From assembly GCA_036517235.1 (NCBI GenBank), contig DATDXL010000086.1, positions 1 through 7,767 of the forward strand: DNA of 7,767 nt, read 5' to 3'. The notes under the pieces were generated by a model. The model was not told the origin of the DNA and did not search any database. It saw nothing but the letters and a program-made list of their open reading frames with translations. A program made the translations under genes and the position numbers. The stretch comes from 2-02-FULL-46-13 sp036517235 (GTDB lineage Bacteria > Patescibacteriota > Minisyncoccia > Phycocordibacterales > DSPV01). Below, piece after piece: positions 1-5,527 of the stretch. Within the stretch, counting starts at the first letter, position 1. Every line of letters begins with the position of its first letter.

Positions 1-680
1 AAGAGCGTTTCATCGGCGCGTCTCTTGATGCTGCGATACAAAACTCTGCCGGGAAGTTGTATGAGATCATTGTCGTGGATAATGCGAGTACCGACCGAAC
101 TGCCGAAATAGCTAAGCGAAGAAAGGGGGTTCGAGTGGTTCGAGAAGAGCCGAGAGGTACCAACCACGCACGACAGCGTGGTGTTGATGAGACCTCTGGA
201 GAGATCGTCGCATTCATTGATGCGGATGTCCACATACCGAAGGGGTGGGTTGAGAACATCCATGCGATATTCTCAACTCGTCCTGAGGTGGTGTCTGTAA
301 GCGGACCCTATCATTACTACGACGGTCCGCGATTCCAGAGTCAGCTCATCGTTTTACTGTGGCGTCTCATTCCGATTGTGAACAGGTTAGTTGGGTATGT
401 GGTGCTTGGAGGGAATTTTGCGGCTCGGCGGAGCGCGATAGTGGCCATGGGCGGATTCAACACCGCTCTTGAGTTTTACGGTGATGACACTGATATCGCG
501 CGACGATTGCACACCCAAGGTAAGGTTTTGTTCCACTCTGATTTTTTTGTAGATAGCTCGTATCGTCGGTATGCTACAGAAGGCCTTTGTATGACCCTTT
601 TTCACTACACCATCAACTATATCTGGACGGTGCTTTTTCACCGTCCTTTTACAAGGCCGCCACAGCGGCTAGAGAGGTAG
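1..680 (+). CDS. Family 2 glycosyltransferase, 5' end cut by window edge
   Basis: Likely transfers a sugar from a nucleotide-sugar donor during envelope glycan synthesis, at the cytoplasmic face. The reading frame is open from base 3 and codes for 225 visible residues; bases 1-2 would finish a codon such as GAA, giving the family's usual N-E-E-R start region, so only about ten N-terminal residues are missing. A TTG at 57 opens a shorter frame, but it sits in the middle of the fold and is not the start. Seen: the first nucleotide-binding strand and turn EIIVVDNASTD (residues 21-31), the metal-binding FIDAD motif, and a later G-D-D-T-D-x-x-R-R segment at the position of the acceptor-side acidic motif, followed by an S-x-R near the C-terminus. 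It ends in a hydrophobic, aromatic tail that may touch the membrane. It probably shares an operon with the membrane protein 18 bases downstream. Family assignment is secure; donor and acceptor are unknown. Confidence 0.9.
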   Translation, partial: ERFIGASLDAAIQNSAGKLYEIIVVDNASTDRTAEIAKRRKGVRVVREEPRGTNHARQRGVDETSGEIVAFIDADVHIPKGWVENIHAIFSTRPEVVSVSGPYHYYDGPRFQSQLIVLLWRLIPIVNRLVGYVVLGGNFAARRSAIVAMGGFNTALEFYGDDTDIARRLHTQGKVLFHSDFFVDSSYRRYATEGLCMTLFHYTINYIWTVLFHRPFTRPPQRLER

Positions 681-698
681 AAGAAAATTCCTATCTCT

Positions 699-1226
699 AT
701 GCAAGATAGAATAAATACCATTCGAAGTGTCGGCGGCACGCTACTGTTCACGGGCATCGGAGTTTTTTCGTGTGTGTATCTCGTACGTGATTGGCAGGTA
801 TCCTTGCCGCTCGTTCTCTACTACGCGATTCTTTTGTGGAATACCTACTTTTCAATCCGTCTTTTCTCTCAAATCACCCCACCCCGTGATGTTGCCCAGA
901 TCGTATCAGACATTCTATTGCTACTGCTCTATATGCTCACCGCTGTCAGTTTTTGGTCGGTATCCCGATTTTTGTTCTTTAGTCTGTTGCTGTTCATCGT
1001 TGCGACGCTGAAGTATGTTTCTCTGCTTTCCATCGCACAACACCCAAAGCTTCTCAAGAGAAAGATAAGCGTCGATCTCTTGGGCGTTTTAGCCCACGCA
1101 CTTGCGTTCGGTGGAGCCGTTGCTGGTTTCCCCTCTCTGAGCGCGTGGTCGCTTACGGTTGTCTTTCTTGTTGTAAATGCCATCCTCTTTTCCGTGTATC
1201 CGCTTTACCAATTAGATAGAGCTTGA
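699..1226 (+). CDS. Six-helix membrane protein of unknown function
   Basis: A 175-residue protein I do not recognise. It is almost entirely hydrophobic, with likely membrane helices near residues 11-28, 34-56, 66-87, 89-111, 125-144 and 148-170. Basic residues at the N-terminus and in the loop around 115-123 (KLLKRK) suggest those segments face the cytoplasm. No catalytic motif stands out. The ATG at 699 is the first start in the frame. No Shine-Dalgarno sequence lies at a useful distance; the nearest purine run, at 671-676, is more than 20 bases away inside the upstream gene. The gene follows a family 2 glycosyltransferase by 18 bases on the same strand, so an accessory role in membrane glycan or lipid-linked sugar handling is reasonable but is only inferred from position. 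It ends with TGA and converges on a minus-strand glycosyltransferase 15 bases away. Confidence 0.75.
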   Translation: MQDRINTIRSVGGTLLFTGIGVFSCVYLVRDWQVSLPLVLYYAILLWNTYFSIRLFSQITPPRDVAQIVSDILLLLLYMLTAVSFWSVSRFLFFSLLLFIVATLKYVSLLSIAQHPKLLKRKISVDLLGVLAHALAFGGAVAGFPSLSAWSLTVVFLVVNAILFSVYPLYQLDRA

Positions 1227-1241
1227 ATACGGAGAGAGATA

Positions 1242-1961
1242 TCAGCGGATAACAGTCCATTCTCGTGAGAATGATTTTCCACGGATTGTGTAGGAGAGTG
1301 TATTCATGAACCACAAGAAGAGGAGTTTGGGCCACCCAAGCACATGGCCGTGTCTGCCGGAATGGAACACCACCAGAGCGGTATTGAGCCTGACTCTCCC
1401 GATCTTTGAGAGTCGGTTGAACATGTCATAGTCTTCGGTCGCGATGAGCTGCTCGTTGTAGCCGGACACTCTCTCAAAGGCTTCCTTCCGTATCATCTGG
1501 AATTCTCCGGGAGCACCGCCGATGCCCACGAGGTTGAGCAGGACATTGCTGTAGTTCATGAACGTCCATACCACGTTATCTCCGAATGTTTCGTTCTCCG
1601 GGAACACCTTTATCCATGCAGATTGTCCAACGAGCCGGGGGTCGTTTTTGAAAGACTCTAGAGCTAGCGTGAAGAGCTTGTCGGGATTTTCTATCCTGCA
1701 GTCGGCATCCAGAAAAACTAAAAAGTTACCGGTTGCTGCTCGTGCACCGGCATTCCTCCCTTGGGCTATCGTCTGCCGTGCCGTTCCGGAATAGACGACT
1801 ACGTTGTCAGCAAGGCGCCTCGCGATCTCCACCGTGGTATCCGTGCTTTTACCATCAGAGATGATGATCTCGTGCGGGAGCGTCATCGAGGATTTCAGGC
1901 GAGAAAGTGTCTCTCGTATGAGCTTTTCCTCGTTAAGCGTTGGGATGATGATAGATATCAT
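1242..1961 (-). CDS. Family 2 glycosyltransferase with hydrophobic C-terminus
   Basis: A 239-residue glycosyltransferase of the GT-A fold, expected to build envelope polysaccharide or a lipid-linked sugar. Seen in order: the N-terminal strand with IIIPTLNEE (residues 4-12), a second strand ending IIISDGKSTD, the conserved GRNAGARAATG stretch (68-78), the metal-binding D-A-D (85-87), a G-G-A-P-G-E-F segment (148-154), the E-D-Y-D motif (176-179) where the catalytic base is usual, and an S-G-R (201-203). The last 35 residues include a hydrophobic stretch near 212-225 that could be a monotopic or single-helix anchor. The ATG overlaps the DedA stop as ATGA at 1958-1961, so translation is probably coupled; no Shine-Dalgarno is visible. 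The same motif order occurs in the plus-strand glycosyltransferase at the window start, so the two may be distant paralogues. Substrate unknown. Confidence 0.92.
   Translation of the reverse strand: MISIIIPTLNEEKLIRETLSRLKSSMTLPHEIIISDGKSTDTTVEIARRLADNVVVYSGTARQTIAQGRNAGARAATGNFLVFLDADCRIENPDKLFTLALESFKNDPRLVGQSAWIKVFPENETFGDNVVWTFMNYSNVLLNLVGIGGAPGEFQMIRKEAFERVSGYNEQLIATEDYDMFNRLSKIGRVRLNTALVVFHSGRHGHVLGWPKLLFLWFMNTLSYTIRGKSFSREWTVIR
1258..1278 (+). terminator. Weak possible terminator after the six-helix membrane protein gene
   Basis: CATTCT (1258-1263) and AGAATG (1268-1273) form a six-pair stem with a four-base CGTG loop, followed by ATTTTCC. It lies about 30 bases after the stop of the plus-strand operon, inside the 3' end of the convergent minus-strand gene. 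The stem is AT-rich and the T run is only four bases, so this is at best a weak intrinsic terminator and may be chance. Confidence 0.25.
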
Positions 1962-2551
1962 GCTCGGTATCGTTCAAGTATGATGTTGCGGAGGTACTTT
2001 CCTAAGCCAAGAAGGAGTAAGAAAAAGAGGGTAAAACCTGCAACAATAGCCACTTTTCCCGAGACATCGCTCACGGTTTCAATAAGATGCGCGAAGAAGT
2101 ATCCGAAGGCAAGCAGGACGGCGGTCCAAACGAATTGTCCCAGGAAGTTGAGCAGGAGGTAGTGCCGAAAGGGAATCCTGGCGATGCCTGCGGTGATGAG
2201 GGTGACGAGCGCAAATCCAAAACCCATCGTTATTTTTGATATGAACAAGATACTTGTTTTGTGCCGATGGAATATCTCTTCTGTCGTCTGAACGCCTTTT
2301 TCAGTGACGCTGAAATACTTTCCGAATCGCGTAACGAATGGGCGTCCCATGTGGTACCCCACGGTGTACCAGATGATATCTCCGATGAGGTCACCTATCA
2401 TGAGGGCTATATAGGTGGGTATGAGCGAGAGGTATCCTAGGCGTAATAGAAATCCAGAGGCCGTCATAACCACGGGTCCCTGCAGAACCGTGGCAAGGGT
2501 GATAAGGGGGTAGGTATATATCGCTGCGACGCTCAGAATAAGGTCGTTCAT
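1958..2551 (-). CDS. DedA/VTT-domain membrane protein, divergent
   Basis: A 197-residue polytopic membrane protein of the DedA (VTT, SNARE-associated) superfamily. Members of the family recycle undecaprenyl phosphate or other lipids across the membrane and support envelope homeostasis. Seen: G-D-L-I-G-D followed by W-Y-x-x-G-Y-x-x-G-R (residues 53-70), the family's first conserved block; then ISKITMGFG (104-112), an A-G at 121-122, F-x-x-x-N-x-x-G-x-x-V-W further on, and a long C-terminal helix (about 166-190) with a basic tail. Oddities: where well-studied members have R-F-x-P-G-x-R, this protein has K106 and no second arginine. It is the first gene of a minus-strand pair with a glycosyltransferase, which fits work on a polyprenyl-phosphate sugar carrier. 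Start chosen at the ATG at 2551, 18 bases downstream of a consensus -10. Confidence 0.85.
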   Translation of the reverse strand: MNDLILSVAAIYTYPLITLATVLQGPVVMTASGFLLRLGYLSLIPTYIALMIGDLIGDIIWYTVGYHMGRPFVTRFGKYFSVTEKGVQTTEEIFHRHKTSILFISKITMGFGFALVTLITAGIARIPFRHYLLLNFLGQFVWTAVLLAFGYFFAHLIETVSDVSGKVAIVAGFTLFFLLLLGLGKYLRNIILERYRA

Positions 2552-2568
2552 GCTATTTGAATAACTCC

Positions 2569-2577
2569 ATTATAGCA
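2569..2577 (-). promoter_or_regulatory. Extended -10 promoter for the dedA-glycosyltransferase pair
   Basis: On the minus strand the sequence reads TGC then a perfect TATAAT (2574 down to 2569), an extended -10 element. No good -35 lies 16-18 bases upstream, which is usual for extended -10 promoters. The predicted start is about base 2562, leaving only about 11 untranslated bases before the ATG at 2551. A GGAG at 2568-2565 would then lie before the transcript start and could not serve as a ribosome-binding site. The word ATGCTATAATG is repeated exactly at the promoter near 4590. Confidence 0.65.
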
Positions 2578-2620
2578 TGCATTTTAGGCACGAAAGCAGT
2601 GTTTGTATTCAACATTGCCC

Positions 2621-2626
2621 TATGAT
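2621..2626 (+). promoter_or_regulatory. Candidate -10 for the 588-aa protein gene
   Basis: TATGAT at 2621-2626 matches the -10 consensus at five of six positions and lies 51 bases before the ATG at 2678. No convincing -35 is present at 16-18 bases upstream and there is no TG extension, so the assignment is tentative. The 126-base gap 2552-2677 must contain promoters for both divergent genes. Confidence 0.35.
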
Positions 2627-2664
2627 AGTGTGCTAGTCAGAAACAACAGATAACCATCAAGGCA

Positions 2665-2671
2665 GAAAGGA
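2665..2671 (+). promoter_or_regulatory. Shine-Dalgarno site of the 588-aa protein gene
   Basis: GAAAGGA sits six bases before the ATG at 2678. It is the clearest ribosome-binding site in the window at the beginning of a gene; the other genes have none or are coupled. It fixes the start of the 588-aa protein. Confidence 0.75.
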
Positions 2672-2677
2672 CAGTTC

Positions 2678-4444
2678 ATGAAAACCAATTCAAAAGATAC
2701 GTCTTCAGGAGCCAGTCGTACTGTCCTGAGGGTGTTAAGTGTCAAGGCATCTTGCGATCTCTCAGGTCAAGGGTTCGACTTGGAAGCCAACAGGTTCCTC
2801 CAGGATTTCGGGGGCTTTGCCTATTTTTCGGAAGACCCGTTGTCTCACAGGGCTGTGTGTGCGAGTCCGGATAGAGACTACCTCGTGCTCGTAGAGCTGG
2901 ACGGTTCTCCGGGCTCTCAAACAAGGCAGTTCAAGCTCGTTCAGATCTATCGCGACTCTCGCAAAGAGATCGACCGTGGGTACACGATATATGTACAGCT
3001 GGAACCGGGCCCCGACGGAAAGGTGGAGATAAACGGCGTTGGGGAAGAAGTCAAGGATTGGGTCCTTGTTTGCGGACCTCCATCCGATGAAGAGAGGCAA
3101 CGGAACGAAAAACTTCAGGGTCCTAAAGTCCCTGCGGTTCGTGGTCCACGGAACTCGGTGGCCACTCCTCCTTCAGCTGGCAGTTTGGTTGAAAAACCCG
3201 GATCGCAACCGGTTGGAAAAGTTGGAGCCCCCAATCCGGGGACGCAACACCCATCGGTGTCGCCCACGCTCCTAAAAGCAGCTCAGGAAGCCCAATCGAG
3301 TATTTCTCGCGGAAATGAAAAACCGATACTCTCGCGAAAGAGAGTGGAGGAACTTCTCGCTGAGAGTCTCTTCCCAAAAGTATCACTTCCGCCCGATCAG
3401 GTTTATGAGAAGTCTGACCCGGAAATTCTCGCTACGGCTCATAAACCCGACCCTCAACGATTCCACCTTCGTGGAGTAGAAGAAAGGCTCGAACCCAGAA
3501 CTCGCGTTTTGCCGCCACCTGGGGTTAGACCCTTGCCGAAAGAAGAAACGGTCACGCCAACGCTTGGCCGAGAAGTTCCTGCTTCAAATCGTCCAACTAA
3601 GGCCGCAACGCCAAGGTTGGAAACGAGAAGTCCGATTTCGCCAATGCCAGGGGCACAAACCCTGACTGCGGCGGAAACCAAAGGAGGCACAACACCAAAC
3701 CAACATGCGAACTCTCTGCCTCCAGAGGTCGTAGCTCTCGCAACGGCGATGCTGAAATTGATAGAGGGAATCGTGAAGCTTTCCCGATTGACAGAAGCAC
3801 CGAATGTTGCAACAGCAAAGACAGAAACAACAGAACGAAAGGTAACAATGAACGCAAAGCAAACGAAGGAAATGGTAACGTTCGTCATCGTGGCAGTATG
3901 CGGTCTGACGAATACATCGGTTGAAAAGGTCACCAGTGGCCAGAGGGGTACAGGAGAAGAGTCGAGGGCAAAGAGGGCTATCTCCTTTACGCTCATGAAG
4001 AGGTTCGGCATTCCTGCCGGAGCAGTCCAGAAAAGTCTCAAGGTCGGCAATGCGACCGTTTACGTGATGGCGAACCAAGCCAAGAAGGAGTACGAAGGCG
4101 AAGAAGCGTTTGCCCAAGTCGTAAACACGGTGGTACTCCAGGCCACCGACAAATTCGGGTCTAGAGATGCTCCTCCGGCTGGTCCCACCGTGCCAGTTCA
4201 TAAACCTGCTCGCGACGCGAGTGCGATGACTGGTTCTCCCGATGTTCTCAAGGTGCGGGATGCGTCCATGTTCGCCCTGGCTCAGCTTGACGGAATCACT
4301 CCCGAGGCGATTGCTAAAGAATTTGGCGTTGCGCCTGCCGAAGTGTTCGAAGTCGTCGGCCGCGTCGGGCTCTTGCTCAAATGGCAGAACCGTGAGGATA
4401 TCACTGCCTCCGTTCGCGCCCTCGGCGCGACCTTGAAGCAGTAA
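2678..4444 (+). CDS. 588-aa protein with DnaA domain IV-like and helix-turn-helix C-terminal regions
   Basis: Not a family I can name. Residues 1-134 look like a compact mixed alpha/beta domain without a recognisable motif. Residues 148-350 are a proline-, lysine- and threonine-rich disordered linker containing one short predicted helix at 218-232 (LSRKRVEELLAESLF). A hydrophobic helix follows at 348-372. Residues 390-490 resemble domain IV of DnaA, the origin-binding Trp-repressor-like fold: helix, SVEKVTSGQR, a basic AR/KR helix (430-442), a turn, then GNATVYVMANQAKK where DnaA has its D-H-T-T-V signature. The Walker motifs of DnaA are absent. Residues 521-570 form another helix-turn-helix-like stretch, with GITPEAIAKEFGVAPAEV at 539-556. 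The gene stands alone, with its own Shine-Dalgarno before and terminator after it. A DNA-binding regulator or nucleoid or replication factor is inferred. The homology is by eye only. Confidence 0.7.
   Translation: MKTNSKDTSSGASRTVLRVLSVKASCDLSGQGFDLEANRFLQDFGGFAYFSEDPLSHRAVCASPDRDYLVLVELDGSPGSQTRQFKLVQIYRDSRKEIDRGYTIYVQLEPGPDGKVEINGVGEEVKDWVLVCGPPSDEERQRNEKLQGPKVPAVRGPRNSVATPPSAGSLVEKPGSQPVGKVGAPNPGTQHPSVSPTLLKAAQEAQSSISRGNEKPILSRKRVEELLAESLFPKVSLPPDQVYEKSDPEILATAHKPDPQRFHLRGVEERLEPRTRVLPPPGVRPLPKEETVTPTLGREVPASNRPTKAATPRLETRSPISPMPGAQTLTAAETKGGTTPNQHANSLPPEVVALATAMLKLIEGIVKLSRLTEAPNVATAKTETTERKVTMNAKQTKEMVTFVIVAVCGLTNTSVEKVTSGQRGTGEESRAKRAISFTLMKRFGIPAGAVQKSLKVGNATVYVMANQAKKEYEGEEAFAQVVNTVVLQATDKFGSRDAPPAGPTVPVHKPARDASAMTGSPDVLKVRDASMFALAQLDGITPEAIAKEFGVAPAEVFEVVGRVGLLLKWQNREDITASVRALGATLKQ
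3837..3850 (+). promoter_or_regulatory. Possible internal translation start in the 588-aa gene
   Basis: GAAAGG at 3837-3842 precedes an in-frame ATG at 3848 by five bases, matching the core of this gene's own Shine-Dalgarno. Starting here would give a 198-residue protein (from M391) containing only the DnaA IV-like and helix-turn-helix regions, without the N-terminal domain and linker. The ATG falls just at the border between linker and DNA-binding region. Confidence 0.35.
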
Positions 4445-4450
4445 ATCAAT

Positions 4451-4474
4451 GTGGAGCACGTCATGTGCTACCAC
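4451..4474 (+). other. Hairpin directly after the 588-aa gene
   Basis: GTGGAGCAC (4451-4459) pairs with GTGCT-A-CCAC (4465-4474): nine pairs with a single bulged A and a five-base loop. It begins six bases after the stop and is followed four bases later by the terminator stem. It may protect the mRNA 3' end or assist termination. It has no T run of its own. Confidence 0.5.
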
Positions 4475-4477
4475 TAG

Positions 4478-4508
4478 AGCCCCGAAGCAGAGCTTTTGGG
4501 CTTTTTCT
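4478..4508 (+). terminator. Intrinsic terminator of the 588-aa protein gene
   Basis: AGCCC (4478-4482) pairs with GGGCT (4498-4502); the inner GAAGC (4484-4488) pairs with GCTTT (4492-4496) through one G-U pair, across one C-T mismatch, leaving an AGA loop. A run of five T (4502-4506) follows directly. This is a standard factor-independent terminator and separates the 588-aa gene from the protease gene. It also argues against starting the protease upstream, since that reading would run through the stem. Confidence 0.8.
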
Positions 4509-4572
4509 ATAACCAGGAAACTCCGTACGAAGCGGAGTGCAGGGAGGACGTCATTTTTTCTTACAGAGAGCC

Positions 4573-4586
4573 TGGGACCTTGGGAC
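4573..4586 (+). repeat. Short direct repeat upstream of the protease -10
   Basis: TGGGAC occurs at 4573-4578 and again at 4581-4586, an eight-base period, ending six bases before the -10 element. It occupies the place of a -35 and spacer. It could be a binding site for a regulator or a chance repeat. Confidence 0.25.
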
Positions 4587-4589
4587 AAA

Positions 4590-4598
4590 TGCTATAAT
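4590..4598 (+). promoter_or_regulatory. Extended -10 promoter of the metalloprotease gene
   Basis: TGC followed by TATAAT at 4593-4598, with no recognisable -35. Transcription should start near 4605, and the chosen ATG is at 4608, so the mRNA would have zero to a few untranslated bases (leaderless). The flanking word ATGCTATAATG is identical to that of the dedA promoter on the other strand. Confidence 0.65.
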
Positions 4599-4607
4599 GT
4601 TTTTTAT

Positions 4608-5522
4608 ATGGTAGCGAAAGCAGCAAAACGCCTTCTGGTATTTGTTGTACTTTTTGGCGCAGGTGTCACGACCTATTGGTATGTGGCACAAACGAGACCT
4701 TGTGCAAGGCCTATTTCCTATAGGATAGGTGTTTTTGATACTCGATTCGGTATCAGTCGTGACGGGTTCCTCTCTGCGCTTGACGAAGCGAGCGGTATTT
4801 GGGAGAAGGCAGCAGGGAAAGATCTGTTCATATATGCTCCTGATGGAAAAGTCGCGGTCAATCTGGTCTTTGATGAACGGCAGAAAGAAACGGTAGAACA
4901 AAAAGCGCTAAAGAACAAAATCGATGAGCTTCAGGGGCAGTATGAAGCACAGAAAGCGTTTCTCGCATCACGTACCAAGGAATACAAGACGCAGTCGCAA
5001 GCGTATGAGAGCCTGTATGCACAATACCGGGAAAAAGTTTCTCTCTACGAGTCACAGGTACGCTATTGGAATCGCCGTGGCGGTGCTTCCGAGAAGGATT
5101 ACCAGGCTTTGATAGAGCGGAAGCGTGAGCTGGAGGATTTACAGAAAGCACTAGAAGCGAAGAGGGCAGAGGTCAACCGGCTCGCTGACGAGGTCAATGT
5201 GCTTGTGGCATCCGTTAACGCTCTTGCACAAAAGACGAATGCTACGGTTGACGAGTATAATGGCAGTGATCTAGTGGGCAGAGAATTCGATCAAGGTCTG
5301 TATCGGCGCGAAGGAGGAAAGGTTTCGGTCACCATCTATCAGTTCACCGACCACGGCAAATTAGTGCGGGTTTTGGCTCATGAGTCCGGACATGTTCTGG
5401 GATTGGATCACAATAATAATCCGGAATCAATCATGTATGCATTGAACCGCGATGATAATGAAGAGCTGAGTGTCGAAGACCTTTACTCGCTAAAAGAGAC
5501 CTGCAGGCTTGGAACGATATAA
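4608..5522 (+). CDS. Membrane-anchored matrixin-type zinc metalloprotease with coiled-coil insert
   Basis: A 304-residue putative secreted-side peptidase of the metzincin/matrixin type. Seen: N-terminal basic residues and one hydrophobic segment (about 8-28) acting as signal anchor; a first part of the catalytic fold (37-90) with a helix D-x-A-S-G-I-W-E and strand VAVNLVF; a charged, heptad-like coiled coil from about 88 to 217; a strand VTIYQF (241-246); then the zinc site HESGHVLGLDH with H258, E259, H262 and H268, and a Met-turn S-I-M-Y with M276. The C-terminal helix has an E-L-S-x-x-D-L motif as in matrixins. All zinc ligands and the catalytic glutamate are present, so it should be active. 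The frame is open back to 4449, but that extension crosses the upstream terminator and promoter, so I start at 4608. Substrate unknown; a single-gene unit with its own promoter. Confidence 0.85.
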   Translation: MVAKAAKRLLVFVVLFGAGVTTYWYVAQTRPCARPISYRIGVFDTRFGISRDGFLSALDEASGIWEKAAGKDLFIYAPDGKVAVNLVFDERQKETVEQKALKNKIDELQGQYEAQKAFLASRTKEYKTQSQAYESLYAQYREKVSLYESQVRYWNRRGGASEKDYQALIERKRELEDLQKALEAKRAEVNRLADEVNVLVASVNALAQKTNATVDEYNGSDLVGREFDQGLYRREGGKVSVTIYQFTDHGKLVRVLAHESGHVLGLDHNNNPESIMYALNRDDNEELSVEDLYSLKETCRLGTI

Positions 5523-5523
5523 T
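5518..5523 (+). promoter_or_regulatory. Candidate -10 for the pyrD-like operon
   Basis: A perfect TATAAT overlaps the stop codon of the protease gene. No -35 or TG extension is evident, so strength is uncertain. A transcript would begin about 5529-5531, at the left arm of the inverted repeat that ends in the pyrD-like start codon. A second, poorer candidate is TGTAAT at 5605-5610, which would start downstream of the left arm. Confidence 0.4.
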
Positions 5524-5527
5524 ATGA

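Noticed and set aside
57..680. TTG at 57 as the start of the first glycosyltransferase
   Set aside because: The frame is open back to the window edge and the upstream residues (E-R-F-I-G and on) are part of the conserved N-terminal fold.
3584..4588. A 334-codon open frame on the minus strand opposite the C-terminal half of the 588-aa gene
   Set aside because: It is antisense to a region with recognisable DNA-binding motifs and a Shine-Dalgarno-supported start, it would cross the terminator hairpin, and its translation shows no domain or family-like pattern.
4449..4607. N-terminal extension of the metalloprotease reading frame
   Set aside because: The extension runs through the intrinsic terminator and the extended -10 promoter and has no family resemblance. 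Starting at 4608 places a normal signal anchor at the N-terminus.
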